Shown here: positions 28,887-36,256 of the stretch, piece after piece | Position numbering within the stretch: position 1 is the stretch's first letter | Layout: every line of letters begins with the position of its first letter | From: Bacteroidales bacterium | Lineage (GTDB): Bacteria > Bacteroidota > Bacteroidia > Bacteroidales > P3 | Assembly: GCA_031263015.1 (NCBI GenBank) | Contig: JAISGN010000008.1 | Location: forward strand, 310,001-374,000 | Length of the DNA: 64,000 bases | Direction of reading: 5' to 3' | The notes under the pieces: model-generated | Database searches by the model: none | What the model was told of the DNA's origin: nothing | The model's input: the letters and a program-made list of their open reading frames with translations, nothing else | Program-made: the position numbers and the translations under genes

Positions 28887-29870
28887 TTAAAGCCACTTCT
28901 CTTTTTTATACCAGCCAATCGCCTCTTCTACTCCTTGTTTCAGGTCATATTTAGGCTCAAATCCGAAATCTGTTTTCAAGTCCGACACATCGCAATCCCA
29001 GTTTCGTGCTTTTAGGATGTTGTATTTGTCCTTGTTAAGCGTGAAAGATTTGCCTGTTATGCTGCTGATGCAATCCAAAACAAAGACCACAAACCGCACA
29101 ATGAACAAAGGAAATTTTATTTTCAGAGTCCAAGTGTGCATAACGTCCTTTGTGATTTTTGCAAACTCATAATCCATATACAATCTGCCGTCAGAAGCGA
29201 AGTATGTCTTGTTTGCAATCGGGCTTTGTGCGGCTAATATGCATAAATCAGCAAGGTCTGTTCCGTAAATGAAGGTTAGTCGCTGCGGAACAAAGCCAAG
29301 ATACGGTTCTAAGTGATTATGAATCGTTTTGAAATAGACATAATAATCCGTTTCGCGGGTTCCATAGACTCCTGTCGGACGTAAAATGATGTATTTGCCG
29401 TTAAAATTTTCCTTTATGTAGTTTTCCGCCTTCAATTTGGACTTTCCGTATGCGGTATTCGGATGGCATTCATCGCAAACCTTAGCCGGTGCGTTTGTAA
29501 CCTCATCTGCCGGTCCGTGAGCCGCAAAAGATGAGGTGAAAATCAACTTCGCCCGCAATCCTTGCAGACAATCAACCAGCGATTTGACGTATCGGAAATT
29601 TACTCTGTCAAAATCGTCAATGTTTTTAGTCTTTGTAACGCCCGCAATGTGGAAAACAAAGTCAAAATCGCAAGTTTCAAGTATTTCTCTCAGCGTTTTA
29701 GTATCCTCATACGGCAATTCAATAAAATTAATCCTCGTATCCGTGAGATATTTCTTGCTGCTGGACTTGCGAATTGCAGCATAAACCTCATATTCTCCCT
29801 TTGCAAGTAATTGTTCCACCAAATGGCTGCCGACAAAGCCGCTTGCACCTGTTACCAACGCCTTTTTCAT
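28887..29870 (-). CDS. NAD-dependent epimerase/dehydratase, candidate ceramide reductase
   Basis: A 327-residue extended SDR protein. It has the Rossmann motif TGASGFVGSH at residues 7-16, the active-site YGKSK and VTNAPAK-type substrate loops. It ends the spt-tRNA-GNAT-epimerase run, starting 2 nt after the GNAT-like gene. Given this context it is a candidate for the CerR-type reductase that acts on the 3-oxo group in bacterial ceramide synthesis (known from Caulobacter, with relatives beside spt in Bacteroides). That role is inferred from neighbourhood. Confidence 0.85.
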   Translation of the reverse strand: MKKALVTGASGFVGSHLVEQLLAKGEYEVYAAIRKSSSKKYLTDTRINFIELPYEDTKTLREILETCDFDFVFHIAGVTKTKNIDDFDRVNFRYVKSLVDCLQGLRAKLIFTSSFAAHGPADEVTNAPAKVCDECHPNTAYGKSKLKAENYIKENFNGKYIILRPTGVYGTRETDYYVYFKTIHNHLEPYLGFVPQRLTFIYGTDLADLCILAAQSPIANKTYFASDGRLYMDYEFAKITKDVMHTWTLKIKFPLFIVRFVVFVLDCISSITGKSFTLNKDKYNILKARNWDCDVSDLKTDFGFEPKYDLKQGVEEAIGWYKKEKWL

Positions 29871-29872
29871 CG

Positions 29873-31009
29873 CTATTCTATTGATTTGACGTAAGCACGG
29901 CGGCGTATGGCTATGCGGCTATCATATTTCTCCCAAATATGAGCGGCTTGGTTGTCCTCCAATTGAGGATTGGCTATGGCGGTCTTTGAACCCAACTGGA
30001 TATAACGGCGATTCATTTCAGCGTAATAAAGAGAATGCACGCCTTTGTTTTGCCAAGCAGGATCTACTCCGTTGAGATAAAGGTCTATTTTCTCAAAATT
30101 TTTCAATGCTTTGAGCAAGTAATACCATCCAAACGGGAAAAGCCTGCCCTTAGACTTGCGAAGAGCATCACAAAGCGAAGGCATAGAAATACCAAACGCC
30201 ACAACATCATCGTTCTCATCAACGATTAGACATATCAAACGCTTATCTAAAAACGGGAAATAAGCCTTAATGTAAAATTGAATCTGCTTTTCGTTGAGCG
30301 GAACATAGCCGAAGAGGTTTTTGAAGGCTTTGTTTATGGTCAAAAAGACTTTCTCGCCATATATTTTGGCAATGTCGTTCTTTGAAACATCATTTACGAT
30401 TCGCAGATTATACTTATTTTTTATCAATTCGTTAATCCGCTGAATTTTATCCGGTATCGGCTGATTTGCAACTATCTCATACTGCACCCAATCCACCTCT
30501 TTATCGTATCCGAGTTTGCTCATAATTTGAGGATAGTAGGAAGGGTTATAATAACACGCCATTGGGCAATCGGTATCAAAGCCATCAACCATCATTCCCT
30601 CCTTATCCATATCGGTAAAGCCCATAGGACCGAAAATTTTGTTCATTCCCCTACTCTTTCCCCAAGCAACAACGGCATCCAAAAGGGCTTTCGCCACATC
30701 CTTATCATCAATAAAATCTATCCAACCAAACCTTATTCTCTTACGTTGCCATATCTCATTAGCCTTATTGTTTATCATACCAACGATTCGCCCGACAACT
30801 TCGTTATTACGATATGCCAGCCACATCTTATAATCACAAAATTCAAGGGCAGGGTTTTTGGCTTTGTTAAATGTTGCTTTCTCATCCATTAAGAGTTGAG
30901 GCACCCATTTTTTATCAGATTTGAAGAGTTTGTAAGGAAACTTAAAAAAAGCATTACGCTGTTTGGGCGTACTTACTTCAACAATAGTAATATTATTATC
31001 CATAGGCAT
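29873..31009 (-). CDS. GNAT-like acyltransferase, candidate bacterial ceramide synthase
   Basis: A 378-residue protein of the GNAT-like family that accompanies spt in Bacteroidota. Seen: FKFPYKLFKSDKKWVPQLL near the start, GRIVGMINNKANE, KIFGPMGFTDMDKEGMMVDG, and the C-terminal half with GVDPAWQNKGVHSLYYAEMN, an acyl-CoA-site-like motif (Q/RxxGxG-like QNKGV). In Caulobacter, a GNAT-superfamily protein performs N-acylation in ceramide synthesis, so this is a candidate bCerS. Starts at 31009 or 31003 are both possible. It lies just downstream of tRNA-Gly. Confidence 0.82.
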   Translation of the reverse strand: MPMDNNITIVEVSTPKQRNAFFKFPYKLFKSDKKWVPQLLMDEKATFNKAKNPALEFCDYKMWLAYRNNEVVGRIVGMINNKANEIWQRKRIRFGWIDFIDDKDVAKALLDAVVAWGKSRGMNKIFGPMGFTDMDKEGMMVDGFDTDCPMACYYNPSYYPQIMSKLGYDKEVDWVQYEIVANQPIPDKIQRINELIKNKYNLRIVNDVSKNDIAKIYGEKVFLTINKAFKNLFGYVPLNEKQIQFYIKAYFPFLDKRLICLIVDENDDVVAFGISMPSLCDALRKSKGRLFPFGWYYLLKALKNFEKIDLYLNGVDPAWQNKGVHSLYYAEMNRRYIQLGSKTAIANPQLEDNQAAHIWEKYDSRIAIRRRAYVKSIE

Positions 31010-31026
31010 AATAGAATTTCATCAAG

Positions 31027-31099
31027 AGCAGCAAACGAGACTCGAACTCGCGACCTTCGGCTTGGGAAGCCAACGTTCTACCGACTGAACTATTGCTGC
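31027..31099 (-). tRNA. tRNA-Gly(CCC)
   Basis: Cloverleaf on the minus strand: acceptor GCAGCAA with TTGCTGC, D-arm AGTTCAGTCGGTAGAAC, anticodon loop TTCCCAA (CCC), T-arm GCGAG TTCGAGT CTCGT, discriminator T. CCA is not encoded. 73 nt. It lies 52 nt after spt and 17 nt before the GNAT-like gene, in the same orientation, without a promoter of its own that I can accept. Confidence 0.97.
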
Positions 31100-31138
31100 A
31101 AATATAAGTCTTGTTGTTTCACAATGAAATAAAATCTA

Positions 31139-31154
31139 TGTTTCACGTGAATTA
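31139..31154. promoter_or_regulatory. parS-like site
   Basis: TGTTTCACGTGAATTA matches the parS consensus at 14 of 16 positions. It overlaps the spt stop codon and lies 3 kb left of the candidate origin. Confidence 0.6.
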
Positions 31155-32348
31155 CTTTATCACTTCGTACTTTTTAAACAAACGAGTCAGTTTCTCTACC
31201 GCCGTATCTATCTGTTGCTTGGTATGAGTCGCCATAAGAGAAAAACGCAACAAAGTAGCATCGGCAGCACATGCAGGAGGAACAACAGGATTCACGAAAA
31301 CGCCGTCTTCATACAAATCCTGAGTGATACGGAAGGTCTTTTCCACATCACGAATGTAGAGAGGAATTATCGGAGTCTCAGTAGGACCGATTTCAAAGCC
31401 CAAATCACGAAATGCTTTTAAGGTATAATCTGTCAAAGACCAAAGATTATCAATACGCCATGTCTCTTCCTTCATTACATCCAAAGCCGCAATGACGCTG
31501 GCTGTTGCCGCAGGAGATATAGACGCCGAAAAGATATAAGAACGTGAGTGATGGCGAATAAAAGTCATCGTATCCTCGTCCGAAGCAATGAATCCACCGA
31601 TAGCAGCCAGCGATTTGCTGAATGTACCCATTATCACATCCACCTTATCCGTTAATCCCAAATGACTACATATCCCCTTACCATATTGACCGAAGACTCC
31701 GAGACTATGAGCCTCATCAACATAAACAGAAGCGTTGTATTTATCTGCAAGATTCACTATTTGAGGCAGTTTAGCCACGTCTCCCTCCATAGAAAACACG
31801 CCATCCATGACTATAAGTTTGGTTGCATCGTACGGAAGTTTTGACAGAATGCGTTCCAAGTCAGCCATATCATTATGTTGGTAGCGTTCCACTTTGGCAA
31901 GAGACAATTTGCAAGCCTCAACGATAGAAGCGTGGTTAAGTTTGTCGCCAATAATATAATCGTGCCTTGTTGTAATGGTAGGAATTGCCCCTATATTGGA
32001 ATGAAAGCCGGTAGAATAGACGATAGCCTTGTCTTTGCCGACAAATTTAGCCAGTTTATCTTCCAGTTCTATGTGAATATCCATAGTACCGTTGAGATAA
32101 GGCGAACCGGCGCAACCCGTACCGTATTTACGTATTGCTTCAATGGATGCTTCTTTGATTTTCGGGTGATTGGTTAAGCCTAAATAACTATTGGAACCAA
32201 ACATCAGCACCTTCTTACCTCGCATCATCACTTCGGTGTCCTGTTCTCCTTCAATGGCTCTGAAATAAGGATAGACTCCCATTGCCTTTACATCTTTTGA
32301 TAGTTTAACTACCGGGTCGTTAGCCAATCTTTGTCTTAATTGTTTCAT
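31152..32348 (-). CDS. spt: Serine palmitoyltransferase
   Basis: PLP-dependent alpha-oxoamine synthase that condenses serine with an acyl-CoA/ACP to give 3-oxosphinganine, the first step of sphingolipid synthesis. It has 398 residues. The PLP lysine is K245 in GTFSKSLAAIGG, with H139 (LNHASI) and YVDEAHSLGVFG also present. The family includes Kbl and BioF, but the length, the N-terminal RLANDPVVKLSKD segment and the neighbours favour SPT. It has a TATCTTTG promoter 26 nt upstream and leads the sphingolipid run. Confidence 0.92.
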   Translation of the reverse strand: MKQLRQRLANDPVVKLSKDVKAMGVYPYFRAIEGEQDTEVMMRGKKVLMFGSNSYLGLTNHPKIKEASIEAIRKYGTGCAGSPYLNGTMDIHIELEDKLAKFVGKDKAIVYSTGFHSNIGAIPTITTRHDYIIGDKLNHASIVEACKLSLAKVERYQHNDMADLERILSKLPYDATKLIVMDGVFSMEGDVAKLPQIVNLADKYNASVYVDEAHSLGVFGQYGKGICSHLGLTDKVDVIMGTFSKSLAAIGGFIASDEDTMTFIRHHSRSYIFSASISPAATASVIAALDVMKEETWRIDNLWSLTDYTLKAFRDLGFEIGPTETPIIPLYIRDVEKTFRITQDLYEDGVFVNPVVPPACAADATLLRFSLMATHTKQQIDTAVEKLTRLFKKYEVIK

Positions 32349-32373
32349 TCAAAAAAGTATTAAAAATATCTTG

Positions 32374-32381
32374 CAAAGATA
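32374..32381 (-). promoter_or_regulatory. -7 box of the spt operon
   Basis: Minus strand reads TATCTTTG. Confidence 0.65.
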
Positions 32382-32421
32382 CATAAAATATTCTACTAAG
32401 CAGAATATCTATTAAAGTAAA

Positions 32422-32451
32422 AAAGCCTGACAACTTTCGTCATCAGGCTTT
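32422..32451 (-). terminator. Terminator of the lipoprotein gene
   Basis: Stem AAAGCCTGA (32422-32430) and TCAGGCTTT (32443-32451). On the minus strand the stem is followed by a T run, separating the lipoprotein gene from spt. Confidence 0.85.
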
Positions 32452-32508
32452 CACAAAGTATTTTTAGATTTTCATATTAGAAAACTACTATTTGCGAAGA
32501 ATTAATTT

Positions 32509-32928
32509 TTATTCAATGGTATTGTCTCCATTAGTATTTGGACCTGACCAGCCAAAGTAGCATCCTGTCTCCTTATCATAAGTAATAACGACAACATTAC
32601 CTTTTTCCAATTCCCCATCTACCCATTTATAAAACTTATCTCTATCACAGCTCCAATAGTCAGGGTCACCATCTTCCTTGGTCATTTGATACTTCTTTAC
32701 ATTTATCTTTCCATTAGTTTCAGAGAGCATAAAATATCCTTCTGTTTTACTGATAATATCAAGCCATACAGACAAAGATACATCGCTTGTATTAGGTAAA
32801 TTATTTAGGTTGATATTTGGAGCAATGAAATTAGGTGTTATATTTCTATCTACATTTTCTTCTTCATCATTACAAGAAACTAATCCGATTGTTATAGCCA
32901 TTACGGCTAATGTGATTACTTTTTTCAT
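32509..32928 (-). CDS. Small secreted lipoprotein, unknown function
   Basis: A 139-residue protein with a lipoprotein signal peptide (MKKVITLAVMAITIGLVSC; lipobox Cys at 19) followed by an acidic stretch NDEEENVD, which in Bacteroidota can act as a surface-export signal. The rest is hydrophilic with aromatic residues (YWSCDRDKFYKWVDGELEKG). No family recognised. It is monocistronic. Bases 32929-33123 upstream show no gene; a near-consensus promoter may lie near 32985. Confidence 0.8.
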   Translation of the reverse strand: MKKVITLAVMAITIGLVSCNDEEENVDRNITPNFIAPNINLNNLPNTSDVSLSVWLDIISKTEGYFMLSETNGKINVKKYQMTKEDGDPDYWSCDRDKFYKWVDGELEKGNVVVITYDKETGCYFGWSGPNTNGDNTIE

Positions 32929-33123
32929 ATCTGTTATGTTTTAATTTTGTGTTATCTATAATTAACTTTTATACATATAATCATTCAAAGGTTAAGTAAT
33001 AATTATACGTCTATTTTAGAGACTTTAGTTGTCTGGTCTGCTTGTCTCCCTCCACTCATTCCTCGTCTGCCGTTATCGGATAATACAAAAGACACAAGCC
33101 TTCTTTAATCTTATACGCCGCAG

Positions 33124-33396
33124 CTAACTTTTCGTATCATCGCTGCGGACAACCGCAATATCTTTTCCGTAGTAATTTAATACGATTTCCTTTTCCTTAG
33201 TATTTATGCATCGTTCAGGGACATTTTTGCCGTAAAAAGAGAAAATATCGGAGAATTGAAATGCATGAGAACTCGCAAGATAATATTTATATCCCGCACG
33301 CAAGTCATTAAAGCACAGAACATACAGACAGAATCTATCTACGACTTTTGCAAAAAATCTTGCACCTAATCCGTTAATGTTTTTACGTGCGTTCAT
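33124..33396 (-). CDS. Hypothetical 90-residue protein
   Basis: Not recognised. The ORF begins MNARKNINGLGARFFAKVVD and is rich in aromatic and Cys residues, ending in a charged tail. Support for it being real is contextual: a good -7 box (TACCTTTG, minus strand, 33434-33441) lies 38 nt upstream, and no other ORF uses that promoter. There is no signal peptide or membrane helix. It could also be a non-coding transcript. Confidence 0.45.
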   Translation of the reverse strand: MNARKNINGLGARFFAKVVDRFCLYVLCFNDLRAGYKYYLASSHAFQFSDIFSFYGKNVPERCINTKEKEIVLNYYGKDIAVVRSDDTKS

Positions 33397-33433
33397 TGTG
33401 TTTTTCTCGTTATTTTGTCAAGAATTGACGAGC

Positions 33434-33441
33434 CAAAGGTA
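33434..33441 (-). promoter_or_regulatory. -7 box of the 90-codon ORF
   Basis: Minus strand reads TACCTTTG (TAnnTTTG). Confidence 0.5.
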
Positions 33442-33519
33442 CGAATTATTTTTATAAAACACTCAAAAACCAAAATATTTTTTCATTTTATCTCTTTCTT
33501 AAAATAAAAAAAGCCAGCC

Positions 33520-33652
33520 AAAGACTATTTCGTTAAAATGAAATCAAGGAACATTTTAACAAAAGGCTGTTTGGTGAAAATGAAATAGCCTTTTATTTTA
33601 GTAGAACAAAATAAAGTAAAATTAATCTCTGTGTGAGGCACACCGACACGCA
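33520..33652. repeat. 21-bp unit array (4 units) plus companion module
   Basis: Units start at 33520, 33541, 33562 and 33583. The companion module follows in phase at 33604-33652 and includes ATCTCTGTGTGAGGCACACC then GACACGCAC. Its right end abuts the rpiB stop codon (33653), so the array lies in the 3' region of rpiB. Confidence 0.8.
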
Positions 33653-34099
33653 CTAATGGATTGGTATTTTGTCAATTCGTTTTTGGTGTCTGCCGTTTTC
33701 AAAATCCGATTGCAAGAAAGTTAAGGCTATGTTGAGGGCTTGTTCTTGGGAGATGAACCTTGCAGGCAGGGAAAGGATGTTGGCGTTGTTGTGATTGCGG
33801 GCTAATTGTGCCAGTTCTTCGTTCCAGCACAATGCACAGCGGACAAGAGGATATTTATTTGCGGTCATAGCCACTCCATTGCCCGAACCGCACATTATAA
33901 TGCCGATAGGATATTTGCCGGCGTTGATGGCGGCGGCAAGAGGGTGGATAACATCGGGATAATCCACAGGTTCGGCAGAATAAGTTCCCATATCAATAAT
34001 TTGAAAGCCCTTTTCGGTGAGTTGTTGTTTGATAAACTCTTTAAGATTGTAGCCTGCGTGGTCGGCAGCAATAGGAATAATTTTCGGAATATCGGTCAT
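33653..34099 (-). CDS. rpiB: Ribose-5-phosphate isomerase B
   Basis: Interconverts ribose 5-phosphate and ribulose 5-phosphate in the pentose phosphate pathway. It has 148 residues with PIAADHAGYNLKE (Asp/His active-site region), IIMCGSGNGVAMTANK (catalytic Cys) and RNHNNANILSLPARF. Family length. The promoter TATTTTTG lies at 34177-34184 on the minus strand. It borders the candidate origin. Confidence 0.96.
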   Translation of the reverse strand: MTDIPKIIPIAADHAGYNLKEFIKQQLTEKGFQIIDMGTYSAEPVDYPDVIHPLAAAINAGKYPIGIIMCGSGNGVAMTANKYPLVRCALCWNEELAQLARNHNNANILSLPARFISQEQALNIALTFLQSDFENGRHQKRIDKIPIH

Positions 34100-34176
34100 A
34101 ATGTTGATAAGTTTTTGTTTGGTAAAAATCTTGTTTTAAGTCTATTTTATTAAATCAAAGTCAGTTATAACAAAGG

Positions 34177-34184
34177 CAAAAATA
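34177..34184 (-). promoter_or_regulatory. -7 box of rpiB
   Basis: Minus strand reads TATTTTTG (TAnnTTTG). Confidence 0.5.
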
Positions 34185-34251
34185 ATAATAATTTTACAAA
34201 GTTCTTATAATCAAAAGCAAAAGTTTTAAGCATTATTTGTTGATAAGTGTG

Positions 34252-34259
34252 TATCTTTG
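34252..34259 (+). promoter_or_regulatory. Promoter -7 box reading towards nadA
   Basis: TATCTTTG with a TTTG upstream. It lies inside the candidate origin, 331 nt before nadA, and may drive nadA or transcription through the origin. Confidence 0.5.
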
Positions 34260-34590
34260 CAGTGTAAAAGTCTTGATAAGTCAGGGAAGAATTTTCTGAT
34301 GTTGAAAAGTAAGAAAATTTCAACAAGATTATAACAACTTATAACCAAAATTCAGGCTGATGAAACAAAGAATTTATCAACATTTACGAAGTTCTGATTT
34401 TTGTTAATAAAGTAGTAATAGATTAATATGCAGTATTATATGAATGAAACTTATAAAGAGCGATGTTAAAAAATGATATGAATTTATTAAAGTCAAGTTT
34501 TTTGATTTTTTATTTTCAACACATTCCACAGGCTACTAATACTAATACTTTAAATTAAAAAAAGATAATAATAAAATAAGAATAGGACAG

Positions 34591-35547
34591 ATGAAAACGG
34601 AGAAAAATAGCGATATAATCAATGAAATAAATCGTCTTAAAAAAGAAAAAAATGCTGTTTTATTGGCTCATTATTACCAAATTGCGGAAATTCAGGATAT
34701 TGCCGACTTTGTTGGCGACAGTTTGAACTTATCGCAGGCTGCTCAGCAGACAGATGCCGATATAATATTGTTTTGCGGCGTGCATTTTATGGGAGAAACG
34801 GCTAAAATCCTCAATCCTAAAAAGAAAGTTTTGATTCCCGATATGCAAGCAGGATGTTCGCTTGCGGATTCTTGCAAATATGATGATTTTAAGCAGTTTA
34901 AAGATAAACATAACGACCATTTGGTTATATCATACATCAATTGCTCGGCTCAAATCAAGACTTTATCGGACATTATATGCACTTCCGGAAATGCTTTGCA
35001 GTTAGTTAATTCACTGCCTATTGATAAGAAAATAATCTTCGCTCCCGATAAAAATCTCGGAGGCTATCTTAATAGAATAACAGGAAGAAATATGTTGCTT
35101 TGGGACGGAGTTTGTGAGGTTCATCAGTTGCTTAATGCCGAGCATATCATACAGTTAAAGATTCAAAACAAAGATGCTGTTCTTGTTGCACACCCCGAAT
35201 GTAATAATTCGGTACTTGAACTTGCCGATTTCATTGGTTCAACGCAGGCAATGATTAAATTCATAAAACAAAGTGAGGAAAGAAAGTTCCTTGTTGCAAC
35301 AGAATCGGGAATAATACATCAATTGAAAAAAGACAATCCTGATAAGGAATTTATTGTTGTGGCTTCGGACGAAAGTTGTGCCTGCAATGATTGCCGCTAT
35401 ATGAAGATGAATACTTTGGAAAAGGTGCTTCATTCTCTTCAAAGCGAGGAATATGAAATTAAACTCAGCGAAGATTTGATTAAAAAGGCACAACAACCCA
35501 TTATTCGTATGCTTGATATGTCTAAAAGCTTAGGATTGATAAAATAA
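34591..35547 (+). CDS. nadA: Quinolinate synthase
   Basis: [4Fe-4S] enzyme that condenses iminoaspartate with dihydroxyacetone phosphate to make quinolinate for NAD. It has 318 residues. The three conserved cluster ligands appear as C89 (MQAGCSLADS), C175 (DGVCEVH) and C268 (NDCRYMKMNTLEK). HYYQIAEIQDIADFVGDSL and AHPECNNSVLELADFIGST are also seen. nadB and nadC are not in the window. doxX follows after 50 nt in the same direction. Confidence 0.97.
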   Translation: MKTEKNSDIINEINRLKKEKNAVLLAHYYQIAEIQDIADFVGDSLNLSQAAQQTDADIILFCGVHFMGETAKILNPKKKVLIPDMQAGCSLADSCKYDDFKQFKDKHNDHLVISYINCSAQIKTLSDIICTSGNALQLVNSLPIDKKIIFAPDKNLGGYLNRITGRNMLLWDGVCEVHQLLNAEHIIQLKIQNKDAVLVAHPECNNSVLELADFIGSTQAMIKFIKQSEERKFLVATESGIIHQLKKDNPDKEFIVVASDESCACNDCRYMKMNTLEKVLHSLQSEEYEIKLSEDLIKKAQQPIIRMLDMSKSLGLIK

Positions 35548-35597
35548 AAGCAGATTTCAAATATTTATAAGTTGATAATATATTAATAAAACAAGAT

Positions 35598-36047
35598 ATG
35601 AAAAAACAGATTGTTGAGATTGTAACAGTATTATTGGGAAAAGAAAACAGCAAGGCAAACGACATAGGATTGTTGCTTTTTAGAATAATTATAGGAGCAT
35701 TTATGCTTACTCACGGACTTAGCAAACTCTCTATGTTTGAGGAATTAAAGGCAACTTTCCCTGACCCTTTGGGCGTAGGGTCTGCAACCTCGCTCGTCCT
35801 TATTCTTCTTGCGGAAGTAGGATGTTCTTTGCTGGTAATCTTAGGAGCATTTACTCGCCTGGCAGTGCTTCCTCTTATGTTCGGAATGTGTATCGCCGCA
35901 TTTATCATTCACGGCAGCGACCCGTTCGCAACAAAGGAATCGGCTCTTTTCTACTTATCTATGTATGTAGTCTTGGCTTGTGTCGGCGGAGGCAAGTTCT
36001 CGGTTGATTATCTTTTGAGAAAAAAACTTGAAAGGCTGTCCGACTAA
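35598..36047 (+). CDS. DoxX-family membrane protein
   Basis: A 149-residue protein with four membrane helices and the DoxX pattern (LLFRIIIGAFMLTHGLSKL, EVGCSLLVILGAFTRLA). The family includes subunits of quinone-linked oxidoreductases and proteins of unknown role; no specific function can be assigned. No promoter separates it from nadA. Bases 36048-36256 after it hold only a 23-codon ORF (36057) that I do not support. Confidence 0.88.
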   Translation: MKKQIVEIVTVLLGKENSKANDIGLLLFRIIIGAFMLTHGLSKLSMFEELKATFPDPLGVGSATSLVLILLAEVGCSLLVILGAFTRLAVLPLMFGMCIAAFIIHGSDPFATKESALFYLSMYVVLACVGGGKFSVDYLLRKKLERLSD

Positions 36048-36256
36048 TCTCATACAATGAAAGAATTTTCTGTTACGGCTTTTGATGAAAATCTTACTTG
36101 CGATTATTTTATTAAAACGGCACAATAATCGGTTATTCGCAAGTTTTATATTTCCAAAAGCAAAGAATTAACAAAATAGGTCAAATTTCGGCAAGATTTT
36201 TTAAGCACCGATTTTAAGAAAACATTATTTGAAACACAGATAATTAGATAATAAAA

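Larger units (their letters stand above)
34100..34590. other. oriC: Candidate replication origin (oriC-like region)
   Basis: A 491-bp gene-free, very AT-rich region. Exact TTATCAACA boxes occur at 34102-34110 and 34238-34246 (minus) and 34374-34382 (plus). One-mismatch forms lie at 34271-34279, 34402-34410 and 34513-34521. A tandem pair (TTTTCAACA, CATTCCACA; 34513-34530) leads into GGC, then the triplets CTA CTA ATA CTA ATA CTT (34533-34550), then an A/T-only-like tract to 34580. This matches the box / GC step / DnaA-trio / unwinding-element order described for bacterial origins. Genes diverge on both sides and three parS-like sites are nearby. Confidence 0.65.

Noticed and set aside
31099-31106. 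TATATTTG on the minus strand as a tRNA-Gly promoter
   Set aside because: It touches the first tRNA base, so the transcript would start inside the tRNA.
36057-36128. 23-codon ORF (MKEFSVTAFDENLTCDYFIK) after doxX
   Set aside because: Too short and without supporting promoter or family.
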